DNA of 64,000 nt, taken from contig CAKVFE010000002.1 of NCBI GenBank assembly GCA_934746645.1, positions 225,071 through 289,070 on the forward strand, read 5' to 3'. The notes below the pieces were generated by a model. The model had not been told where the DNA came from, searched no databases, and saw only the letters and a list, made by a program, of their open reading frames with translations. Source of the stretch: an uncultured Clostridia bacterium. GTDB taxonomy: Bacteria > Bacillota > Clostridia > Christensenellales > UBA1242. Positions 59,110 to 64,000 of this stretch are shown here, piece by piece (position 1 is the first letter of the stretch; each line of letters opens with the position of its first letter). The translations under genes and the position numbers were made by a program.

Positions 59110-61581
59110 CTACATTATTTGAACTTCTTCAAAGACTTCGATAATATCTCCTTCTTTGATATCATTAAAGCCTTTTAATCTAATACCACATTCAAAGCCA
59201 GCTTTAACTTGTTTAGCATCATCTTTACCCATTTGTAAAGACTCAATAGATGTAGCAACAACTTCTTCATTGTTTCTAAGCAATCTAACTTTAGCATTTC
59301 TATTAACAACACCATCTAGTACATAACTACCAGCAATATTGCCCAATGAACTTACTTTAAATATTTTTCTAATTTCAACATGTCCTACAACATTTTCTTG
59401 ATATTTAGGAGCTTGCATACCATTAATAATGTTAGTGATTTCATCTACTGCTTCATAAATTATCTTGTACAATTTAACTTCAACATTATTTCTATCAGCT
59501 AAGACTTTTGCTTTAGCTTCAGGCTTAATATTAAATCCAATAATTAAAGCATTACTTGCTTTAGCTAGTACAACATCACTTTCAGTTATGCTACCAACAC
59601 CACTATGGATACATTGAACTTTAACTTCATCATTTCTAATTTTTTCTAGAGTTTGTTTAACTGCTTCAGCACTACCTTGAACATCTGCTTTAACAATAAT
59701 CTTTAATACTTTCATTTCGCTATCAGCAGATTGTTGTAGGAAGTCTTCCAAAGACATACCATTGTTTTGTTTTGCCTTTTCTTGTTGAACTTTTGTAAGT
59801 CTTTCATACAAAATATCTTTAGCTAATTTTTCATCAACAACATAAGCAGATTCGCCTGCATCAGGAACTTGGTTAAGACCAACAACTGACACAGCCATAC
59901 TTGGTTCGGCTTTAACAACATTTTTACCAGTATAATCCATCATTGCTCTAACTCTACCACTACTTAAGCCACAAATAACATAGTCGCCTATTTTTAATGT
60001 ACCTTCTTTAATAATGATAGTAGCAACAATACCTCTACCACGGTCAACCTTACTTTCAAGTACTGTACCAACAGCAGGAGCATCATAGTTAGCTTTCAAA
60101 TCTTCTACATCAGCAACCAACAAAATCATTTCTAACAATTTATCTATATTGATACCTTGTTTTGCAGAAATAGGAACACAGATAGTATCTCCACCCCATT
60201 CTTCAGGTAGAACATCATGTTCGGTTAATTGTTGTTTAATGCGTTCAATATTAGCTTCTGGAACATCTATTTTGTTAATTGCGACAACCATAGGAACTTT
60301 AGCTGCTTTAATGTGATTAATTGCTTCTATTGTTTGAGGCATAATACCATCATTAGCTGCAACAACCAAAACTGCAATATCAGTAACTTGAGCACCTCTA
60401 GCACGCATAGCTGTAAATGCTTCATGTCCTGGAGTATCAATAAATGTAATTTTTCTATCTTTAACATTTACTGAATATGCTCCTATATGTTGAGTGATAC
60501 CACCAGCTTCTGTTTGAATAACATTAGTTTTCTTAATTGCGTCAAGCAAAGAAGTTTTACCATGGTCTACATGTCCCATTACTGTAACAATTGGTGGACG
60601 AGGTTTTAAGTTGGTATTTTCTTGTGCATTAACACTTTCCAACAATGTTTGTTCTGCTGTCTTACCAACATTTTTCTCCAATGTAATACCAAATTCACCA
60701 GCAACCAATTCTGCAGTAGTAAAGTCAATAGGACTATTGATATTAAGCATCATACCAAGCAACATACATTTTTTGACAATTTCTGCTACTGGTTTGCCAA
60801 TTTTTTCTGACAATATTTTGATTGTTAGATTATCAGTAGTTATAACAGCATTAGTAATTTCGGTTTTTTCAACAACAACTGGTTTTTGTTGTTTTTTATT
60901 CTTTACTCTTACTCTACCGATTCTTTCTTCATTTTCATCATCATTAAAATCAACAACACCCATTCTGATTTTTGCTTTAATATTTAAGCCTTTCTTTTCG
61001 TTATCAAAATTGCGTTTAGATTTATCTTTCTCTCTCTTATTATCTGGCTTTGGAACAAAACTTACTACTTCACCACGAGGGACAAAAGTACTCTTTGGTC
61101 CAAGTTGTTTTGGTTGATTGTTTTGAGAAGTTTGAGGTTTCTTAAAATCTTTGTTGAAAGGTTTTTTATCCCCATTATTAAATCTTTTATCCTGTTGTGG
61201 ACGGTCGCCATTTTTATCAAAATTACGATTAAATGGTTTTTTATCCATATTAGGTTTACCATTACCACTGTTATTATTTACAAAAGGTTTCTTCTCTGCA
61301 GTTGGTCTTTGAACTTGCTCTGTTTTAACTTCTTTTTGAACGACAACTTTTTGTTGTTCAACAGGTTGTTTTTGAACAGGCTTTTCTTGTGCAACAGAAT
61401 TTTTCTTCTTAGCATAAACTTCTTTTAAGTTTTTGCAATAAGTATCCAATGTTTGTTTTGCTTTTTTAAGACCGCTTGCAAAATTATTAATTTCATTTCC
61501 AGAAATTAATTGATTTAAAGATTTTAAATTAGTAAAAGTCAACGCTGGTTTGTTGGTTGATTGTTGTTTATTTTTTTCCAA
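59110..61581 (-). CDS. infB: Translation initiation factor IF-2
   Basis: IF-2 is the GTPase that brings fMet-tRNA to the 30S subunit. The 823-residue protein has a roughly 230-residue low-complexity N-terminus rich in Lys, Gln, Asn and Pro with repeated KPFN-type units, then an IF2_N domain (LTIKILSEKIGKPVAEIVKK) and the GTPase domain: G1 GHVDHGKT, G3 DTPGHEAF, G4 NKID. Four C-terminal domains follow. The start codon is TTG at 61581 with AAGGGG nine bases upstream. Confidence 0.97.
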   Translation of the reverse strand: MEKNKQQSTNKPALTFTNLKSLNQLISGNEINNFASGLKKAKQTLDTYCKNLKEVYAKKKNSVAQEKPVQKQPVEQQKVVVQKEVKTEQVQRPTAEKKPFVNNNSGNGKPNMDKKPFNRNFDKNGDRPQQDKRFNNGDKKPFNKDFKKPQTSQNNQPKQLGPKSTFVPRGEVVSFVPKPDNKREKDKSKRNFDNEKKGLNIKAKIRMGVVDFNDDENEERIGRVRVKNKKQQKPVVVEKTEITNAVITTDNLTIKILSEKIGKPVAEIVKKCMLLGMMLNINSPIDFTTAELVAGEFGITLEKNVGKTAEQTLLESVNAQENTNLKPRPPIVTVMGHVDHGKTSLLDAIKKTNVIQTEAGGITQHIGAYSVNVKDRKITFIDTPGHEAFTAMRARGAQVTDIAVLVVAANDGIMPQTIEAINHIKAAKVPMVVAINKIDVPEANIERIKQQLTEHDVLPEEWGGDTICVPISAKQGINIDKLLEMILLVADVEDLKANYDAPAVGTVLESKVDRGRGIVATIIIKEGTLKIGDYVICGLSSGRVRAMMDYTGKNVVKAEPSMAVSVVGLNQVPDAGESAYVVDEKLAKDILYERLTKVQQEKAKQNNGMSLEDFLQQSADSEMKVLKIIVKADVQGSAEAVKQTLEKIRNDEVKVQCIHSGVGSITESDVVLAKASNALIIGFNIKPEAKAKVLADRNNVEVKLYKIIYEAVDEITNIINGMQAPKYQENVVGHVEIRKIFKVSSLGNIAGSYVLDGVVNRNAKVRLLRNNEEVVATSIESLQMGKDDAKQVKAGFECGIRLKGFNDIKEGDIIEVFEEVQIM

Positions 61582-61596
61582 TTATTATTACCCCTT

Positions 61597-61902
61597 TTAA
61601 TTTAATTCGGTAAACATATCATCAAAAGATAATATTGCTTTAGCCAAATTACTATTTTTTATTGCGACAACTTTTACATTGTCTCTTTTAACAAGGTCAC
61701 TAAGTAATATATTCTTCAATTGTATTACTTTGTTTCCTTTATTTTGCACAGTCCTAATTGTTTTTTCATTAGCAGAACTACATAATACAATCAGTTCTAC
61801 TGGTTTTCTTGATTTTACTATATTATCTATTCCAAACAAAATAGCATTACTTTTTATACTAAAACCAAAATATGTTGATAATTTATTGATTGATTCCTGC
61901 AA
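61597..61902 (-). CDS. rplGA: L7Ae-family ribosomal protein (YlxQ type)
   Basis: This 101-residue protein of the L7Ae/L30e/YlxQ group probably binds kink-turn RNA. Segments: ELIVLCSSANEKTIRTVQNK, GNKVIQLKN and KVVAIKNSNLAKAIL. The start is TTG at 61902 with a perfect AAAGGAGG six bases upstream, inside the end of the rnpM gene. It is co-transcribed between rnpM and infB, the standard position. Confidence 0.9.
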   Translation of the reverse strand: MQESINKLSTYFGFSIKSNAILFGIDNIVKSRKPVELIVLCSSANEKTIRTVQNKGNKVIQLKNILLSDLVKRDNVKVVAIKNSNLAKAILSFDDMFTELN

Positions 61903-62155
61903 GGAAATCCTCCTTTAGTTTTTCATAAACCTCTGGTTGTATATTTGTGGAAAATGCTCTATTAAGTGCTTTAGACTTTATACACTTTTCAACACATTTG
62001 ATATCATTACAAATGTATGCACCTCTACCATTTTGTTTGCCTGTCCAATCAATAACTGCTCCGTTATCAGTTTTTACTATTCTTAACAGATTTTTTTTAT
62101 CGTTTGGTTGTCTACAAGCAATACAAGTTCTTGTTGGTTGTTTAATATTTTTCAT
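61883..62155 (-). CDS. rnpM: YlxR/RnpM-family protein
   Basis: This 90-residue protein has the DUF448 pattern RTCIACRQPNDKKNLLRIV, GRGAYICNDIKCVEKCIKSK. In B. subtilis the family member has been described as an RNase P modulator. It lies between nusA and the L7Ae-family gene as in other Firmicutes. Confidence 0.93.
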   Translation of the reverse strand: MKNIKQPTRTCIACRQPNDKKNLLRIVKTDNGAVIDWTGKQNGRGAYICNDIKCVEKCIKSKALNRAFSTNIQPEVYEKLKEDFLAGINQ

Positions 62156-62169
62156 AATTTACACCCAAA

Positions 62170-63303
62170 TTAATTTAAATCTCCAAAAGCATCTTCATCA
62201 TCAAATAAATGATTAAATTCTTTTTGTGATTCATCAGTTTCTTCAGTATCTAAGTTTAATGATGGTACAGCAGATTTAGCTTTAACATCAATCTTCCAAC
62301 CTGTCAACTTAGCTGCCAATCTAACATTTTGTCCATTTTTACCAATTGCCAATGATAGTTTGTCATCTGGAACAACAGCCAAACTTGTTTTTTCTAATAA
62401 ATTGGTACTTACATGCAATACAGTTGCTGGACTTAATGCAGAAGCAATAAATTCGGCTGGATTTTCGCTCCAAGGAACAATATCAATTTTTTCACCATTA
62501 AGTTCGTTAACTATAGCATTAACTCTCATACCTTTATTACCAACACAAGAACCAACTGGATCTAATGATGGATTAGAAGTAGAAACAGCCATTTTAGTTC
62601 TGTATCCTGCTTCTCTTACAATATTTTTAATTTCTACTTCGCCAGTTTGAATTTCTGGAACTTCGATTTCAAATAATTTCTTAACAAATCCTGCATTTGT
62701 ACGAGATAATTGAACATAAGGCATATTGAAAGATTCTTTAACTTGTTTTACATATACTTTAACTCTTTGGTTAAGCATATATTTTTCGCCTGGGATACGA
62801 TCCTTAGGTCCAAGAACACCTTCAACTTGAGTAATACCTAAATCAAGATATACATTCTCACCTTCAATTCTTCTAACTACAGCTGTCAACAATTCGTCTT
62901 GTTTTGTGCTTACTTCGCCCATAATTTTTTCTCTTTCAGCTTCTCTTAGTCGTTGCATAACAACTTGTTTAGCTGTTTGAGCAGCAATTCTACCAAAATT
63001 CTTAGGAGTTTCTTCTTGTTTGATTATGTCTCCAACTTTATAAGATTTTTTAATTGTTTTTGCTTCTGCTAAAGAAATTTCTTTATCAGAATCCATAACT
63101 TCATCAACAACAGTTTTAAATGAATATACTTTTATACTACATTTTTCAGGATCTAATTTTACAGCAGCACTTTTAGCTTCTCCAAAATTTTTCTTATAAG
63201 CACTAGTAAGTGCTGATTCCAATGCACTTATAAAGAAGTCCTTATCTATTCCTTTTTGTGTTTCAAGATCGTTTAATGCTTGAAAAAAGTCTTTATTAAT
63301 CAT
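62170..63303 (-). CDS. nusA: Transcription termination/antitermination factor NusA
   Basis: NusA binds RNA polymerase and shapes pausing. The 377-residue protein has an N-terminal domain, an S1 domain (VVRRIEGENVYLDLGITQVE), KH1 (DPVGSCVGNKGMRVNAIVNE) and KH2 (LAIGKNGQNVRLAAKLTGW). The length is the short Firmicute type without C-terminal repeats. Confidence 0.97.
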   Translation of the reverse strand: MINKDFFQALNDLETQKGIDKDFFISALESALTSAYKKNFGEAKSAAVKLDPEKCSIKVYSFKTVVDEVMDSDKEISLAEAKTIKKSYKVGDIIKQEETPKNFGRIAAQTAKQVVMQRLREAEREKIMGEVSTKQDELLTAVVRRIEGENVYLDLGITQVEGVLGPKDRIPGEKYMLNQRVKVYVKQVKESFNMPYVQLSRTNAGFVKKLFEIEVPEIQTGEVEIKNIVREAGYRTKMAVSTSNPSLDPVGSCVGNKGMRVNAIVNELNGEKIDIVPWSENPAEFIASALSPATVLHVSTNLLEKTSLAVVPDDKLSLAIGKNGQNVRLAAKLTGWKIDVKAKSAVPSLNLDTEETDESQKEFNHLFDDEDAFGDLN

Positions 63304-63317
63304 TTTTATTTTTCTCC

Positions 63318-63788
63318 TTAAAATTTTATAACTGGCACAATTTGTGCTATTGATTTTCTTAATATTTTAACTTCATCATCTTCAATTTTAACAACGACAT
63401 TTTCGTCATCCCAAGATGTTAAAATTGCGACTATTTGTTTTTTGTTGTATGGCATAAGTGGTTTATAGAATTTAAGTTCAACTTCTTGCCCTTTATACTT
63501 ATTAAATTGGTATTCGGTTGTAAGTGGTCTATCTAATCCAAGAGATGATACATTAAGTGAATATGGAACATCATTTGTTGGATTAAGTTGGTCTAAAGGT
63601 TCATCAAGAGCTTTAGAAACTTTTTCACAATCATTTATATTGATACCATTAGGTGAATCAATAAAAAACTCTAAGACCATACCATCAAATTGTTTTTTGT
63701 ATTCAACATCTACTAAGACATATCCTAACTCCGAAACAATTTTTGAAGCAACAGGCATAACAGTTGTAATTACTTTTTTACCGTTCAT
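63318..63788 (-). CDS. rimP: Ribosome maturation factor RimP
   Basis: RimP helps 30S assembly. The 156-residue protein has ASKIVSELGYVLVDVEYKKQ, then the INDCEKVSKALDEPLDQLNP block with SSLGLDRPL, and an SH3-like C-terminal domain. TAGGAG precedes the ATG. It is the first gene of rimP-nusA-rnpM-rplGA-infB-rbfA-nrnA-truB-nfo-like. Confidence 0.95.
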   Translation of the reverse strand: MNGKKVITTVMPVASKIVSELGYVLVDVEYKKQFDGMVLEFFIDSPNGININDCEKVSKALDEPLDQLNPTNDVPYSLNVSSLGLDRPLTTEYQFNKYKGQEVELKFYKPLMPYNKKQIVAILTSWDDENVVVKIEDDEVKILRKSIAQIVPVIKF

Positions 63789-63804
63789 ATTGTCTCCTAA
63801 ATAA

Positions 63805-63833
63805 TAGGAGTGGGATTTGATATCCCACTCCTA
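63805..63833 (-). promoter_or_regulatory. Leader hairpin of the rimP operon
   Basis: TAGGAGTGGGAT pairs perfectly over 12 bp with ATCCCACTCCTA around a 5-nt loop. No T-run follows, so it is not a terminator. The hairpin lies in the 5' leader, and its arms hold a second AGGAG that would otherwise compete with the true SD. Confidence 0.65.
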
Positions 63834-63855
63834 GCATAATCATATTAGCATTGTA

Positions 63856-63884
63856 AGTATAACACAATAAATTTTTAAATACAA
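63856..63884 (-). promoter_or_regulatory. Promoter of the rimP operon
   Basis: On the minus strand TTGTAT (63879-63884), 17 bp, TATACT (63856-63861). The leader would be about 60 nt with the hairpin in its middle. Confidence 0.65.
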
Positions 63885-63890
63885 GTATTT

Positions 63891-64000
63891 ATATATATTA
63901 TATTAATAATTATATTATTTAGTTTTATATATATTATATTAATAATTATATTATTTAGTTTTATATATATTATATTAATAATTATATTATTTAGTTTTAT
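63891..64000. repeat. Exact 36-bp tandem repeat at the window edge
   Basis: Three identical 36-bp units, each starting ATATATATTA and ending TTATTTAGTTTT, cover 63891-63998. A fourth begins at 63999 and is cut by the window. No spacers separate them, and all units are nearly pure A/T. Confidence 0.95.

Noticed and set aside
63891..64000. CRISPR array, because of the 36-bp unit
   Set aside because: The units abut with no spacers, are nearly pure A/T, have no cas genes nearby and are all identical end to end.

Overview
The window is a strongly AT-rich stretch of chromosome from an endospore-forming Firmicute of the Clostridia type, probably uncultured. The evidence is the set of sporulation genes (spoIIAA-spoIIAB-sigF, spoVAC-AD-AE, yunB, ytfJ, spoIVB, a spo0A homologue, a spoIIM-like gene and a complete spoIIIAA-AH operon), the Clostridia-like gene orders, purine-rich Shine-Dalgarno sites, sigma-A promoters and a short archaeal/eukaryotic-type ProRS. 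No prophage, CRISPR array, transposase or rRNA was seen. Almost all of it is vertically inherited core genome; the accessory-looking parts are at 4.1-5.4 kb, 6.3-8.1 kb, 21.2-23.2 kb and 36.4-41.7 kb.

Layout: 0-4 kb holds mutL (5'-truncated by the window edge), miaA, lexA with its own SOS operator, and a tyrosine recombinase. 4-14 kb holds a degenerate nucleotidyltransferase-like protein, a DUF45 metallopeptidase, a membrane-anchored PadR-like regulator, a VTT-family membrane protein, an ABC-2 transporter pair, a CofE-like ligase and RNase HI. 14-19 kb holds tRNA-Trp, RNase Y, and the cysteine desulfurase/ThiI tRNA thiolation pair. 18.5-24.8 kb is a sporulation block: yunB, the spoVA genes, an Asn-rich lipoprotein gene, and the sigF operon. 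A six-tRNA operon lies at 25.0-25.6 kb. 25.8-36.1 kb holds envelope genes (LTA-synthase-like, PlsC, two D,D-carboxypeptidases), cmk, rluB, ytfJ, scpAB and an M50 protease.

36.4-41.7 kb is the most unusual region. Two paralogous lipoprotein genes occur here, and the second is bracketed by two clusters of REP-like structured repeats (eight copies) plus a 99-bp element that folds into a perfect four-way junction directly after the spoIIM-like gene. 41.7-50.6 kb holds the spoIIM-like gene, a Spo0A homologue whose receiver domain lacks most of the phosphorylation pocket, spoIVB, recN, argR (with ARG boxes), proS, xseB, xseA and nusB. 50.7-56 kb holds an Asp23-family gene and spoIIIAA-AH. 56-63.8 kb is the rimP-nusA-rnpM-L7Ae-infB-rbfA-nrnA-truB-nfo-like operon. 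The window ends inside an exact 36-bp tandem repeat.

Functionally, the region ties together the sporulation programme (Spo0A, sigma-F and its switch, SpoIVB signalling, the SpoIIIA-AH channel, SpoVA DPA uptake), DNA repair with SOS control (MutL, LexA, RecN, XseAB), translation and tRNA modification, and envelope growth. All assignments come from reading motifs, gene order and local base pairing by eye; no database search was run.
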